A DNA stretch of 64,000 bases from Loigolactobacillus coryniformis subsp. coryniformis KCTC 3167 = DSM 20001. GTDB taxonomy: Bacteria; Bacillota; Bacilli; Lactobacillales; Lactobacillaceae. The notes below the pieces were generated by a model, which did no database searches, had not been told where the DNA came from, and saw only the letters and a list, made by a program, of their open reading frames with translations. The stretch is from assembly GCF_002706425.1 (NCBI RefSeq), contig NZ_CP017713.1:1426001-1490000 (forward strand), given 5' to 3'. A program made the position numbers and the translations under genes. This document shows positions 34,351 to 44,122 of the stretch, in pieces. Positions within the stretch are counted from its first letter, which is position 1. Every line of letters begins with the position of its first letter.

Positions 34351-35655
34351 CTATTTGAAATAACGGGTCAAACCCTTGTAAATATCATTGGCGATCTCAG
34401 TTTGATAGCTACTGGAATGAATATGCTTATAATCGTTACTGTCATTGATATAGCCTAGTTCAAGTAAAACTGCTGGCTGTTTATTGTCACGCAATACCAG
34501 GAAGTTACCGAATTCAACACCACGATTGTCTAATGGTAAGTGATCTAATTGCTTGTTTAAGGCGTTGGCTAATGGTTTGTCTTTAGATTTACCGTAATAG
34601 TAGGTTGTGGTTCCACTGGCTTGATTATTTTCGGGACTAGAATCAAGGTGAATACTGATAAAGGCGTCAGCGTGCACTTTTTTAGCCAATGCGGGCCTTG
34701 GCGACAAACCAACGTATTTATCCGACTTACGGGTTAAAACGACGTGAGCGCCCCCTTGACGCAGTTTAGCGGCCACTTTTTTGACGATCTGCAAAGTGAA
34801 CGTCTTTTCGTAAGTTTTCTTTTGCGATAAGGCGCCAGAATCATTACCACCATGACCGGCATCTAAAACGATCGTCGCTTCGGCCAAATCATTGGCGTTA
34901 GTTGTTACTGGTTTGTTTGAAGTCGATGGAGTAGCCGTCCAATTCGCTACATAGCCGGTTTTACCGTCTTTGGTTTGCACTTTATACCAATCACCAGCCG
35001 TCGCCAAATAAGTGAGTTGCGATTTCTTGCTTAAGGTTGCCTTGATATGTCCACCAATTGAAGGTGAGCTACGTAATTTAACGTTATCATCATGCAGGGT
35101 TAAACTCTTAATGCTAGAATCAACGGTTGGTTGTATGTTTTCAGTGGTATTATCGCTGGTCTTTTTTTCTGTGATATAGGCGCTTTTGACCCAGGCCACC
35201 GTTTTTTTGAAAAGGATCTGGCTCCAACCAGTTTTTTCGTAAACTACTGTTACTGTTGCATTTTGTTGCAAGGTTCCCAGTGTGTCGCTGTCGTCGGCGG
35301 GATTTTCCTTAGCCAGCACATTGGCAGTGTTGATCGTGCCTTCAGTGTTGGTGGCTGAGCTGATCTCGGTGTTTTTCAATAGCCAACTAGCGACCCAGCC
35401 GATCTTGTCACTACTTAAGCGAACTTGATACCAGCTATTTTTTTGCGTGATCACCGTGATTTTGTCGCCTTTTTTTAGTTGGGCCATGGTATCATAGGCC
35501 AATCCAGGCCCCATACGTACGTTGACCGTATTTGCGGTAACGGTGATCGTTTCCTGACGAGCATGGGTAACAGTTGGGCGGGCGAGACTACTGCCAGCAA
35601 AAATTAAACTTAGTAACAAGACTAAGCCAATGAGTTTTTTAGTTGGTCTGAACAA
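34351..35655 (-). CDS. N-acetylmuramoyl-L-alanine amidase with three SH3b domains
   Basis: Secreted peptidoglycan hydrolase of 434 residues. A signal peptide (LIGLVLLLSLIFAGSSLARP) is followed by three bacterial SH3 domains near 38-92, 107-160 and 180-240 (e.g. VNVRMGPGLAYDTMAQLKKG; VKLRSSPSIGGHIKATLS). A C-terminal Amidase_3 domain has zinc ligands in LDAGHGGNDSGA and SIHLDSS and the catalytic Glu in LLELGYIN. It cleaves the amide bond between MurNAc and L-Ala, probably in daughter-cell separation. The start is TTG behind GAAGGTGAAGAG. Confidence 0.95.
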   Translation of the reverse strand: MFRPTKKLIGLVLLLSLIFAGSSLARPTVTHARQETITVTANTVNVRMGPGLAYDTMAQLKKGDKITVITQKNSWYQVRLSSDKIGWVASWLLKNTEISSATNTEGTINTANVLAKENPADDSDTLGTLQQNATVTVVYEKTGWSQILFKKTVAWVKSAYITEKKTSDNTTENIQPTVDSSIKSLTLHDDNVKLRSSPSIGGHIKATLSKKSQLTYLATAGDWYKVQTKDGKTGYVANWTATPSTSNKPVTTNANDLAEATIVLDAGHGGNDSGALSQKKTYEKTFTLQIVKKVAAKLRQGGAHVVLTRKSDKYVGLSPRPALAKKVHADAFISIHLDSSPENNQASGTTTYYYGKSKDKPLANALNKQLDHLPLDNRGVEFGNFLVLRDNKQPAVLLELGYINDSNDYKHIHSSSYQTEIANDIYKGLTRYFK

Positions 35656-35788
35656 CTCTTCACCTTCAAAAAATCAATTAATTTCATTATAGCAAATACT
35701 AGGTGCCGAAACAGCAATTTTCGCAATGCTGACTTGACTTTTCGCGATATTTTCGGTAACGTAATTGTGAACTTAATATGACCGATGA

Positions 35789-36013
35789 CAAAGTAAGCTT
35801 GTAGGAAAGGTGTTTCATAGAGAGCGTCAGCTAGGCTGAAACTGACGTAAACACCCCTGCAACATGACACTTTTGAGGTAAAGCCTTGTGCTTTCGCGAA
35901 CAGCGTTATCTGATAAGTGATCAAAATTAAGTTTTTAATAATGGTCAAGTAATTTAAGGTGGTACCGTGCAATCAATGCGCCCTTGTCGAAGACAGGGGC
36001 GCTTTTTATTTTA
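35789..36013 (+). promoter_or_regulatory. T-box riboswitch of hisS-aspS
   Basis: The antiterminator signature AGGTGGTACCG (35957-35967) precedes a terminator with stem GCGCCCTTGTC/GACAGGGGCGC and a T-run (35978-36012). Stem I can be folded: GGTGTTT with AAACACC, TTGTAGG with CCTGCAA, and a base helix ending in CTTTTG. The specifier bulge is CATGACA. By analogy with codon-A-helix spacing the specifier is GAC (Asp), overlapping a CAC (His) by one base. It should sense uncharged tRNA and turn on hisS-aspS. Confidence 0.85.
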
Positions 36014-36417
36014 TTGTGCGCGATTGAAGTAGAGCCATGCTTCTTGCGGTACGATTTTTGCCACAAGAATGGTCATCGTCCGTAACATCAAGGTTAATTA
36101 GTGTTTTATACTAATTAGCTACCTTAGTTGTGAAGTAGAGCCATGTTTCTTGCGGTGACCGAAACGATTTGAGGTGAGGAAACGCAGTTGCGGACTTTGC
36201 AACTACGCTCCTTAAAATTGCCACAAGAATGGTCACTGTTGCTCGTTCTTAACAAGATAGGTTGGTAAGTATTAGCATTTGTGCTTATCTGCTAAACGGG
36301 GCTTGCTTGCCGATGTCGATTGGGCTAGTGTCTAAATACGGCAAGTCCAAGTCGCATCGTCCGTAACATCGGGGCTAATTAGTTATCTTAATTGTGAAGT
36401 AGAAAGGGAGTTTATAC
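36014..36417 (+). repeat. Leader repeat array before hisS (one 106-bp unit, one expanded unit of 264 bp)
   Basis: After the T-box terminator and a fragment GATTGAAGTAGAG, unit 1 (36035-36140) starts CCATGCTTCTTGCGGTACGA. It carries TTCTTG/CAAGAA and TAATTAGT/ACTAATTA hairpins. Unit 2 (36141-36404) starts identically but has about 45 extra bases in the first hairpin loop and about 115 before TCGTCCGTAACATC. It ends TGTGAAGTAGAA at the hisS Shine-Dalgarno. No coding function is evident. Confidence 0.8.
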
Positions 36418-37719
36418 ATGGTTTATCAACGACCAAAAGGGACTGCAGATATTTTGCCAGGTGAATCGGAAAAATGGCAATATGTTGAGCAGACAGCACG
36501 ACAGGTTTTTAGCAATTATCAATTTAAAGAGATTCGAACACCAATCTTTGAAAGTTTTGATGTTTTTTCACGTTCAGTGGGTGATACTTCGGATATCGTC
36601 ACTAAAGAAATGTATGATTTTTATGATAAAGGGAAGCGCCACGTGGTACTACGCCCGGAAGGTACTGCCGGCATCGTCCGCGCCTACGTTGAAAATAAGT
36701 TATTTGGCCCTGAACATCCCAAACCAGTAAAGGTTTATTATATGGGCCCGATGTTCCGCTATGAACGGCCCCAATCTGGCCGGATGCGCGAATTTCATCA
36801 GATTGGTGTTGAGGCTTTAGGTAGTGCTAGTCCAACAGTTGATGTTGAAACGATCGCAATGGCCCTTGGGTTATTTAAAAAAATCGGCATCGGTGGTTTG
36901 AAGTTAGTAATCAATACATTAGGTAATTTAGCCTCACGGCAAGCTTACCGCCAAGCATTGATCGATTTCTTGGAACCACATTTTGCTGAATTAAGCGAGG
37001 ATTCCCAAGTCCGTTTGCACAAAAATCCATTACGTGTCTTGGATAGTAAAGACAAAAAGGATCAGGCAATCGTGGCTGATGCGCCTTCAATTCTAGATTA
37101 TTTGGATGAAGAATCGACTGCTCATTTTACGACAGTTAAGACGTTGTTGGATAATTTAGGTATCGCTTATGAAGTTGATCCCACTATGGTTCGTGGTTTG
37201 GACTATTATAACCACACAATTTTTGAGATCATGTCCAACTCTAAAGCTTTTGGTGGTCAGTATATGACTGTTTGTGCCGGTGGTCGTTATAACGGCTTAG
37301 TTGAAGAAATCGGTGGCCCAGCAACGCCTGGTTTCGGCTTTGGTTTAGGCATCGAGCGGATGTTGTTAGTAATGGATGCAGATGGTATTGAAGTGCCGAC
37401 TGCTAAAGCGCCAGCGGCTTACGTTGTTGGAATCGGCGCTGAAGCAGTACCAACCGTCGTTCAAGTCACACAAGCCATCCGTAATGCTGGTTTTGTGGCT
37501 GAACATGATTATTTAGATCGCAAACCCAAGGCCCAGTTTAAAATGGCTAATCGGTTAAATGCTGAAGTGGTGATCACGATCGGTGAAAGTGAATTAGCTA
37601 CCCAATCAGCACATTTGAAGAACATGGCGACAGGTAATGAAATTACAGTACCGCTTGCAGAGATCGAACAAGATTTTGCAACCGTACTCGCACAAGTAAG
37701 GGGAGAACAACGTGGATAA
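36418..37719 (+). CDS. hisS: Histidine--tRNA ligase
   Basis: Class II synthetase that charges tRNA-His. The 433-residue protein has motif 1-like [13 protein letters not shown], motif 2 [16 protein letters not shown], the histidine-binding [14 protein letters not shown], and motif 3 [17 protein letters not shown]. The anticodon-binding domain lies at the C-terminus. The ATG has AAAGGGAG in front. The last 8 bases overlap the aspS start, forming the hisS-aspS operon under one T-box. Confidence 0.98.
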   Translation: MVYQRPKGTADILPGESEKWQYVEQTARQVFSNYQFKEIRTPIFESFDVFSRSVGDTSDIVTKEMYDFYDKGKRHVVLRPEGTAGIVRAYVENKLFGPEHPKPVKVYYMGPMFRYERPQSGRMREFHQIGVEALGSASPTVDVETIAMALGLFKKIGIGGLKLVINTLGNLASRQAYRQALIDFLEPHFAELSEDSQVRLHKNPLRVLDSKDKKDQAIVADAPSILDYLDEESTAHFTTVKTLLDNLGIAYEVDPTMVRGLDYYNHTIFEIMSNSKAFGGQYMTVCAGGRYNGLVEEIGGPATPGFGFGLGIERMLLVMDADGIEVPTAKAPAAYVVGIGAEAVPTVVQVTQAIRNAGFVAEHDYLDRKPKAQFKMANRLNAEVVITIGESELATQSAHLKNMATGNEITVPLAEIEQDFATVLAQVRGEQRG

Positions 37720-39481
37720 ACGCACAACTTATGCAGGTTTGATCGATGAAAAATACGTTGGTCAAGAAGTCACATTAATGGGCTGGGTCCAAAAACGCCG
37801 CAACCTAGGTAATTTGATCTTCATTGATCTTCGTGATCGTGAAGGTATCGTTCAATTGGTTTTCAGTCAGGAATTTGGTCATGATGCTTGGGCCGTTGCT
37901 GATAAAGTTCGTTCAGAGTATGTATTGGAAGTTAAGGGTAAAGTCACTAAGCGGGCTGACGATGCCATTAATCCTAATATGAAAACCGGTAAAGTTGAAG
38001 TTGAGATTCATGACGTCACTGTTTTGAATAAAGCGAAGACACCGCCATTTTATATTGAAGATAATATCAATGTTTCTGCTGACCTAAGGATGAAATATCG
38101 TTACTTGGATCTGCGCCGGCCAGAGATGTTGCAAGGGTTATTGATCCGCAACAAGATTACCCAGGCAGCTCATCGTTATTTGGATGAAACTGGCTTTATC
38201 GACGTTGAAACGCCTGATTTAACTAAGTCAACGCCGGAAGGGGCTCGCGATTATTTAGTCCCATCCCGAGTTTATCCTGGTCATTTTTACGCCTTACCTC
38301 AATCACCCCAATTATTTAAGCAATTATTGATGGGTGCTGGCTTGGATCGTTATTATCAAATCGCCCGTTGTTTCCGGGATGAAGATCTGCGTGGCGATCG
38401 GCAACCAGAATTTACACAAATTGATTTGGAGACGAGCTTTTTAAGTGCTGAAGAAATTCAGGATCTAACTGAAGGCTTGTTGAAGGCCGTTATGAAAGCA
38501 ACTAAGGGCATCGATTTAGAAACACCAATCCCACAGATCACTTGGAATGAAGCGATGGCGCGTTTTGGTTCGGATAAGCCTGATATTCGTTTTGGGATGG
38601 AACTACAAGACCTTTCTGACTTAATGGCTGACACTGAATTTAAAGTTTTCAGTGGTGCGGTTGCAAATGGCGGTCAAGTCAAAGGAATCTGTGTACCTGG
38701 TGCTGCTGATAAATATTCACGTAAAGATATTGATAAAATTCAAGATTACGTTAAACGTTTCGGTGCGAAAGGCTTGGCTTGGTTGAAACTGACTGACGAT
38801 GGTTTCACTGGTCCAATCGCTAAGTTCTTTAAGGGCCAAGAAGACGTTATTGGTGAACGCTTAGGGGCTAAATCCGGCGACTTGCTATTATTTGTTGCTG
38901 ATAGTCGGAAAGTTGTTGCTGACACCTTAGGCTATTTGCGTAAATTCTTTGCTAAAGAGCTTGATTTGATTGACGAAAGTAAATTTGCTTTCATCTGGGT
39001 TGTTGATTGGCCATTATTTGAATACGATGAAGGTATTCAACGGTGGACGGCGGCACATCATCCATTCACGATGCCAAATGAAGAAGATGTACATTACTTG
39101 AATGATGGCGAAGATCCGCATAAAGCACATGCTCAAAGCTATGATATCGTCTTAAACGGTTATGAGCTTGGTGGTGGTTCAATTCGTATCCATGATCGCG
39201 ATATTCAAGAAAAGATGCTGAAGGCCTTAGGTATTTCGCCAGAAAAAGCACAAGAACGCTTTGGTTTCTTATTAGATGCGTTAACTTACGGTTTTCCACC
39301 GCATGGCGGCTTGGCAATCGGTTTAGATCGTTTTGCAATGTTGCTAGCAGGTAAGGATAATATTCGTGAAGTGATCGCCTTTCCGAAGAACTCAAAAGCC
39401 GGCGATCCATTGACTGATGCACCAAGTAAAGTATCAAATAAACAATTATTAGATCTTGACTTAACGGTCTACGATAAATAA
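37712..39481 (+). CDS. aspS: Aspartate--tRNA ligase
   Basis: Class IIb synthetase for tRNA-Asp, 589 residues. It has an N-terminal OB anticodon-binding domain ([23 protein letters not shown]), motif 2 [19 protein letters not shown], the GAD insertion domain typical of bacteria, and motif 3 [21 protein letters not shown]. The start is GTG, translated in coupling with hisS. A terminator follows at 39484. Confidence 0.98.
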   Translation: MDKRTTYAGLIDEKYVGQEVTLMGWVQKRRNLGNLIFIDLRDREGIVQLVFSQEFGHDAWAVADKVRSEYVLEVKGKVTKRADDAINPNMKTGKVEVEIHDVTVLNKAKTPPFYIEDNINVSADLRMKYRYLDLRRPEMLQGLLIRNKITQAAHRYLDETGFIDVETPDLTKSTPEGARDYLVPSRVYPGHFYALPQSPQLFKQLLMGAGLDRYYQIARCFRDEDLRGDRQPEFTQIDLETSFLSAEEIQDLTEGLLKAVMKATKGIDLETPIPQITWNEAMARFGSDKPDIRFGMELQDLSDLMADTEFKVFSGAVANGGQVKGICVPGAADKYSRKDIDKIQDYVKRFGAKGLAWLKLTDDGFTGPIAKFFKGQEDVIGERLGAKSGDLLLFVADSRKVVADTLGYLRKFFAKELDLIDESKFAFIWVVDWPLFEYDEGIQRWTAAHHPFTMPNEEDVHYLNDGEDPHKAHAQSYDIVLNGYELGGGSIRIHDRDIQEKMLKALGISPEKAQERFGFLLDALTYGFPPHGGLAIGLDRFAMLLAGKDNIREVIAFPKNSKAGDPLTDAPSKVSNKQLLDLDLTVYDK

Positions 39482-39483
39482 GA

Positions 39484-39521
39484 CAAATACCGTCACTTCA
39501 ATTGAGGTGGCGGTATTTTTC
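39484..39521 (+). terminator. Terminator after aspS
   Basis: AAATACCGTCACTTC pairs with GAGGTGGCGGTATTT, with minor mismatch, around AATT. A T-run continues. Confidence 0.88.
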
Positions 39522-39534
39522 GGATAATTATTAT

Positions 39535-41006
39535 GGCTCTTTGTCAAATCCTGTTGATGAATAGCTTTTACAGAGTTGAAAGTCATGCGACTTTCAACTC
39601 TGTTTTTTTCATTGGTTTTGTTCTCATTTGCCGTAACTTAATACGTGAAATCATATGATGGTAATTACGGAATCCAAATGCTGTGCGTTGAATTTGTTTA
39701 ATCATTCGATTCATGCCTTCGACTGGGCCATTCGTATAGTCCGATTCACTGGCGTTGAGTACAACCACTAAGTTCTTTTTGAACGTTTGAAACACTGCTT
39801 TCATGTAGGGACTTATATTTTGATTTGTATATAGATCTTCCACAAGCTTGTCTTTGTCTTGATTCTTAAGGTTTTCCATGATGCTTTGCATCGACTCGTA
39901 CGATGCTTTAAGTTCTTCGTTAATTGTCAGTCCTTGTTCTACACGTTCTAGTTGTGTGAGTTGTTTTCGCAGGTGTCGGTCATAAAAGACATGTTCCTCA
40001 TCTAGATTTCCGGCATACTTCAAATAAAGCCGCCAGGCGAACTTTAACGTGCGATATTCATAGGATCTTTTATTGTTTCATGGTTTGCACCCGAGTTTGA
40101 TTAAAAGCTCGAGTCATCATTGCAACGATGTGAAAGCGGTCGATCACAATTTTTGCCTGCGGAAACATTGCCTTGGCAATGTCTTGATAGTAACTATTTA
40201 GATCTACGGTAACTGTTTTGACACGTGCTCGAACACTTGCTGGAAATTGTTTAAAATAATCAGTAATACTTTGCTTGAATCGGTCTGGCAGAATTTGTTG
40301 AATTTCATGCTCACCAGCGCCATTAATACAGATGAAATGGAGCCGACCACCAATTCCTCTAAATTCATCCATGGCGAGATGAACCGGTAGATAGTTAAGA
40401 TTTCTGCGAAATAAGTCATCATAGTTGTCTAAGTAACGACAGACAGTGCTAGCTGATATGCCGGCATCGATCGCAATGCTAGCTTGAGTGCGGTCGTCTT
40501 GTAGACTCATAAACACTTTCTGACGCGTGGCTCGGGAGATACAACAGTACTTGTCTACCACATCAGAAGTAGCCATAAACGACGCTTTACAATTACGACA
40601 AATGACGCGTTCTTTATGGAGTTCTAAATAAACTGGTTCACTCGCATTCGCTGCCAGATAGGTCACGCGTGATACGTAGTGTCCATTATGACTTAGCTCG
40701 CAAAAGCCACAGTTAGCGCAATGTTTCTGGTCGAACTTAACCGTGGCTATATATACTTTTGCGCGCTTAGCTTTAATCACTTGATAGTTATATTTGTAAA
40801 AAACTACATTTGGGTCTTTAATACTGAGCGCAAATTTTATATTATTATCTACAGGGTCCATAAGTTTTCACGTCCTTTAAAAAAGATGCTGTAGTGGGTG
40901 GATTTTTTAGGTGCGAGGCTTATGGGCCTTTTTTATTTTGCACTAAAAAATCCTGCTAATAGATTACCATGTTAAGTAAGCTATCAACAGGAAAAAGTAT
41001 AGAACC
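39535..41006 (-). mobile_element. ISL3-family insertion sequence with 8-bp target duplication
   Basis: A 1472-bp element. The left end starts GGCTCTTTGTCAAATCCTGT and the right end, read on the minus strand, GGTTCTATACTTTTTCCTGT, giving imperfect inverted repeats that share TCCTGTTGAT and AGCTT. ATTATTAT lies directly outside both ends (39527-39534 and 41007-41014), which is the 8-bp duplication expected for ISL3. The transposase inside is split by a frameshift. Confidence 0.92.
39583..40861 (-). pseudogene. ISL3-family transposase, frameshifted
   Basis: The N-terminal part (40070-40861, 263 residues) holds the zinc ribbon CANCGFC...CRNCKASF, a helix-turn-helix and the first DDE residues (MDEFRGI; TVDLNSYYQDIAKAMFPQAKIVIDRFHI). 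It stops at MKQ. The C-terminal part (from 40061 down to 39583) continues in another frame as KRSYEYRTLKFAWRLYLKYAGN and ends with the late acidic motif GPVEGMNRMIKQIQRTAFGF. One missing base near CAATAAAA (about 40068-40075) accounts for the break. The element is probably no longer autonomous unless the gap is a sequencing error. Confidence 0.88.
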
Positions 41007-41057
41007 ATTATTATTAACGAACAGTAATCATTAAATGAATCTTAGATAAAATTAGAA

Positions 41058-41109
41058 AAATAGCCGCGGAAAAAATCAATTCGTTAACTGATTTTTTCCG
41101 CGGCTATTT
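41058..41109 (-). terminator. Strong terminator after the 72-residue gene
   Basis: AATAGCCGCGGAAAAAATCA and TGATTTTTTCCGCGGCTATT form an 18-20 bp perfect stem. On the minus strand it is followed by TTTTTCTAATTTT. It can also block plus-strand readthrough. Confidence 0.88.
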
Positions 41110-41122
41110 AGCAAGACCGAAG

Positions 41123-41341
41123 TTATTTTTTCAAATTAGCTTCGATGAACTGCTTGATTTCGTCCTCACTTTTATCGCTGGTGTAAGGCTTAACGTCGAC
41201 AACAGTTTTATCGGTGTCGTGATTATTTTTTTCCATGAAATAATCCCAAATCGCATCGCGTACCACTGTGTCGCTATCGCTCCAGTCAAATGCCTCGCTC
41301 ATTTTTTCGTTAAGAATATGTGCTTCTGTGACTTCTGCCAT
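41123..41341 (-). CDS. Hypothetical protein, 72 residues
   Basis: Not recognised. It is an acidic, hydrophilic protein (MAEVTEAHILNEKMSEAFDW; HDTDKTVVDVKPYTSDKSEDEIKQFIEANLKK) without cysteines or membrane segments, probably helical at both ends. The ATG has CTAGGAGGTAAG in front. It is monocistronic with its own terminator and lies just outside the ISL3 element. Confidence 0.65.
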   Translation of the reverse strand: MAEVTEAHILNEKMSEAFDWSDSDTVVRDAIWDYFMEKNNHDTDKTVVDVKPYTSDKSEDEIKQFIEANLKK

Positions 41342-41480
41342 AATGCTTACCTCCTAGATTTAGTTAACGGACTAATCTCTTAGTTCACCTTCTAGTATAA
41401 TCCTTTTTTGAAAAAGTGCGGTAATTATTGCTGATAAAAATTAGATTTATTAGCGTAAAGGTCGTTTAAATACAGGGATA

Positions 41481-41489
41481 TGTTATAAT
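41481..41489 (+). promoter_or_regulatory. Extended -10 promoter of the YitT-family gene
   Basis: TGTTATAAT, 65 bases upstream of the ATG, fits the extended -10 consensus and matches the one before azlC base for base. Confidence 0.5.
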
Positions 41490-41553
41490 GCAATCAACAA
41501 GTACTTCGGTGGGGTGACCCAGAATTAATTAAAAGAGGTTAGATAAAGACAAC

Positions 41554-42429
41554 ATGGATGATTTACAGCGCGTTATGCGGCGCCATCAATATACCGCTAA
41601 AGTTTCCACGGCTTTTTTGTACTCGATTTGTGTTTCAATCGCAATGAACTTTTTTTGGCAGCCAGGTAACATCTATGCATCCGGGATTACCGGTTTTGCC
41701 CAATTACTGTCCACCTTAAGTGGGCGTATTTTTTCGGTCAGCATTTCAATTCCGATTTTGCTATTTTTACTTAACCTGCCCTTATTTGTTTTAGCTTGGC
41801 GACAGATCAGTCATCGCTTCACGATTTTCACGTTTATCGCGGTTGTATTTTCCAGTGTGATGATGAAAATGATCCCGATCACACAGATCACGTTTGATCC
41901 AATTATTTGTGCGATTTTTGGTGGGGTAGTCAATGGTTTTGGTACCGGGTTAGCTTTGAAAAATGGAATCTCAACTGGTGGTCTAGACATTATCGGCTTG
42001 GTGATTGGTAAGCGAACTGGTAAAAGTATTGGTACGATCAATATCAGTTTTAACGCCTTTATTGTCATCGCGGCAGGTTTTGTTTTTGGTTGGCCGTACG
42101 CCTTTTATAGTGCATTGAGTATTTTTGTTAACGGAAAAGTCATGGATATGGTTTATACCCGCCAGCAAAAAATGCAAGTCATGATCGTGACCGATAAGCC
42201 ACGGAAAGTGATCGACCACATTCAGAACCGGATGCGGCGTGGGATCACGATCGTTCATGATGCTGAAGGTGCTTACCAACACGATGAAAAAACGATTCTA
42301 TTCACTGTTATTTCGCGATACGAAATGCATGATCTTCAAGCGGCCATGCGCGATTCTGATCCTAAGGCATTTGTTAGTATTTCGGATACAGTTAAGATCC
42401 TGGGCCATTTTTATGAACCGATGATTTAA
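41554..42429 (+). CDS. YitT family membrane protein (DUF161 + DUF2179)
   Basis: A 291-residue membrane protein. About five hydrophobic segments (AFLYSICVSIAMNFFWQPG; GITGFAQLLSTLSG; IICAIFGGVVNGFGTGLALKNGISTGGLDIIGLVI) carry the YitT signature. A cytosolic DUF2179 domain follows (QVMIVTDKPRKVIDHIQNRMRRGITIVHDAEGAY...). Function in the family is not settled; transport is suspected. It is monocistronic, with an extended -10 promoter and a shared terminator. Confidence 0.88.
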   Translation: MDDLQRVMRRHQYTAKVSTAFLYSICVSIAMNFFWQPGNIYASGITGFAQLLSTLSGRIFSVSISIPILLFLLNLPLFVLAWRQISHRFTIFTFIAVVFSSVMMKMIPITQITFDPIICAIFGGVVNGFGTGLALKNGISTGGLDIIGLVIGKRTGKSIGTINISFNAFIVIAAGFVFGWPYAFYSALSIFVNGKVMDMVYTRQQKMQVMIVTDKPRKVIDHIQNRMRRGITIVHDAEGAYQHDEKTILFTVISRYEMHDLQAAMRDSDPKAFVSISDTVKILGHFYEPMI

Positions 42430-42480
42430 AAAAACAGTGACACCGCAAAGTTATAACAAATTGCGGTGTTACTGTTTTAA
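42429..42480. terminator. Bidirectional terminator between the YitT gene and brnQ
   Basis: AAAACAGTGACACCGCAA and TTGCGGTGTTACTGTTTT form a long stem with one mismatch, flanked by A- and T-runs. Confidence 0.9.
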
Positions 42481-42481
42481 T

Positions 42482-43831
42482 TTACATATTTTTAGCTGGT
42501 AAAATTTTAGTAAGAATCAAGCCGATGATAAAGCCGCTTAAGGCGGGAATCAACCAGCCCATACCAATGCTGAAAAAGGGCAGATATTGTTGTGCCAGAG
42601 CCACGATCGTTTTAGCGACTGTGGTTTGAGCAATGATTGCTGGTGCCGTATGCACACCGTCAGCGATTGCGGCGATCAACGTAAAAATAGTGGTGGTTAC
42701 GTAAACGACACGGCGTTGTTTGAATAGCGAACCGCTAATTCCGAGTAGCATCAATGTAATCGCCAGCGGATAAATGAACATCAAAACTGGGGTCGAGTAA
42801 GCAATAATGGCAGTTAACCCGATATTGGCGAAAATACCAGGTAAAATACTGGCACCAGTGATGTACCACAGATAATGACCTTTTGGAAAAAGTTCTTGGA
42901 AAGTTTCGCCAAAAGCTGAGACTAAACCGATCGCTGTTTTGATACACGCTAGAATGACTAATAGTGCTAAGAGCAAGCTACCAAAACCACCAAAGTAATA
43001 TTTGGCAATCGCGGCTAAAGCAATTCCACCATTGGCTGCCGGTTTAAATTGACCCAGGCTCATGGTTCCCATCATAGCTAATAATGTGTAAATTACGCCC
43101 ATTAAAACGATACTGATCAAGCCAGATTTCATGGTATCCATGGCAATGGTCGTTGGCTTAGTCACGCCTAGTTTACGAATCGTATCGGTAACGATTACGC
43201 CAAAAGCCAATGCAGCAAGTGCGTCCATTGTGTTATAGCCTTCGGTGAAACCGACAAAAAACGGCTGCTGCGTGTAAGCACTAGCTACTGCAGCATGGTT
43301 GATACTGCCCAGCGGTTTGATCAGCGCCGTTAGTAATAACAGCCCCAATACGATCAAGAAGGCGGGGGTTAAATATTTGCCGACAACCGCAATTAATTGT
43401 GATGGTCGCCGGGCGAACCACCAAGTGACGGCAAAGAAAATAATTGAAAAGATAATCAAAGCGCTAGTTTGTTGGTTACTTTTCAAAAAAGGAATGATTC
43501 CGATTTGAAACGAAGTTGTGGCTAATCGCGGTAGTGCAAAGAACGGGCCGATCGTTAAATATAGTAAGATCGTAAAAATATAGGCGTAGGGGCGGCCAAC
43601 GTGTTCAGCAAGTTCAAAGACGCCCTTGCTTTGAGACAAGCCGATCGCGACAACCCCTAACAACGGTAGGCCAATACCGGTGATAAGAAAGCCTAAATTA
43701 GCCGTCCAAACATTGTGTCCGCTACTTTGACCAAGAAAAACGGGAAAAATTAAATTACCGGCGCCAAAGAAAAGACCGAATAACATTGAACCGATATAAA
43801 GGTATTCGCGCTTGGTTAAGCGATGCTGCAT
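42482..43831 (-). CDS. brnQ: Branched-chain amino acid:cation symporter BrnQ
   Basis: Sodium- or proton-coupled importer of Leu, Ile and Val, 449 residues with about 12 membrane segments. Hallmarks are YIGSMLFGLFFGAGNLIFPVFLGQ, LPLLGVVAIGLSQSKGVFELAEHVG and EGYNTMDALAALAFGVIVTDTIRKLG. The ATG is preceded by GAGGAGG. It is monocistronic. The azlCD exporter for the same amino acids lies about 9 kb away. Confidence 0.96.
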   Translation of the reverse strand: MQHRLTKREYLYIGSMLFGLFFGAGNLIFPVFLGQSSGHNVWTANLGFLITGIGLPLLGVVAIGLSQSKGVFELAEHVGRPYAYIFTILLYLTIGPFFALPRLATTSFQIGIIPFLKSNQQTSALIIFSIIFFAVTWWFARRPSQLIAVVGKYLTPAFLIVLGLLLLTALIKPLGSINHAAVASAYTQQPFFVGFTEGYNTMDALAALAFGVIVTDTIRKLGVTKPTTIAMDTMKSGLISIVLMGVIYTLLAMMGTMSLGQFKPAANGGIALAAIAKYYFGGFGSLLLALLVILACIKTAIGLVSAFGETFQELFPKGHYLWYITGASILPGIFANIGLTAIIAYSTPVLMFIYPLAITLMLLGISGSLFKQRRVVYVTTTIFTLIAAIADGVHTAPAIIAQTTVAKTIVALAQQYLPFFSIGMGWLIPALSGFIIGLILTKILPAKNM

Positions 43832-44122
43832 AGATTATTTCCTCCTCTAACTCATTCTTAAGGTAGTGATTAACAAAGCCACTAATTAAGGATGTTACTA
43901 GTAGTGCCACTAAATAATGCTAATTTTGTGTGTAGAACCAGCAGGCGCACATGAGATTGATTTTGCACAATGGATTATGTTTAAATAAAACTAATATCTG
44001 TTTAAAAATTACGCGAACTTCATTACAGAAATAGTTCAAAGCTTATTTTAAACAGCGCTTAGTTTATATCGACCTTATTAGATTACCTAATTTTAGAATA
44101 AAAGTAAAAGGAAGGTTACATA
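43832..44122. other. Divergent intergenic region between brnQ and nfo
   Basis: AT-rich, 291 bases, with no gene, T-box or riboswitch. It must hold the promoters of both divergent genes. TTAGAATAAAAG close to nfo may supply a -10, but no confident -35 or operator was seen. Confidence 0.4.

Noticed and set aside
35622-35972. A 116-codon minus-strand frame ahead of the amidase gene
   Set aside because: It covers the T-box on the opposite strand and has no ribosome site or recognisable domain.
39066-39437. A 123-codon minus-strand frame within aspS
   Set aside because: It lies wholly inside aspS in antisense and shows no protein-like features or start signal.
44085-44110. CodY-box-like sequence near nfo/brnQ
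   Set aside because: AATTTTAGAATAAAA shares too few positions with AATTTTCWGAAAATT, and no supporting second site was seen.
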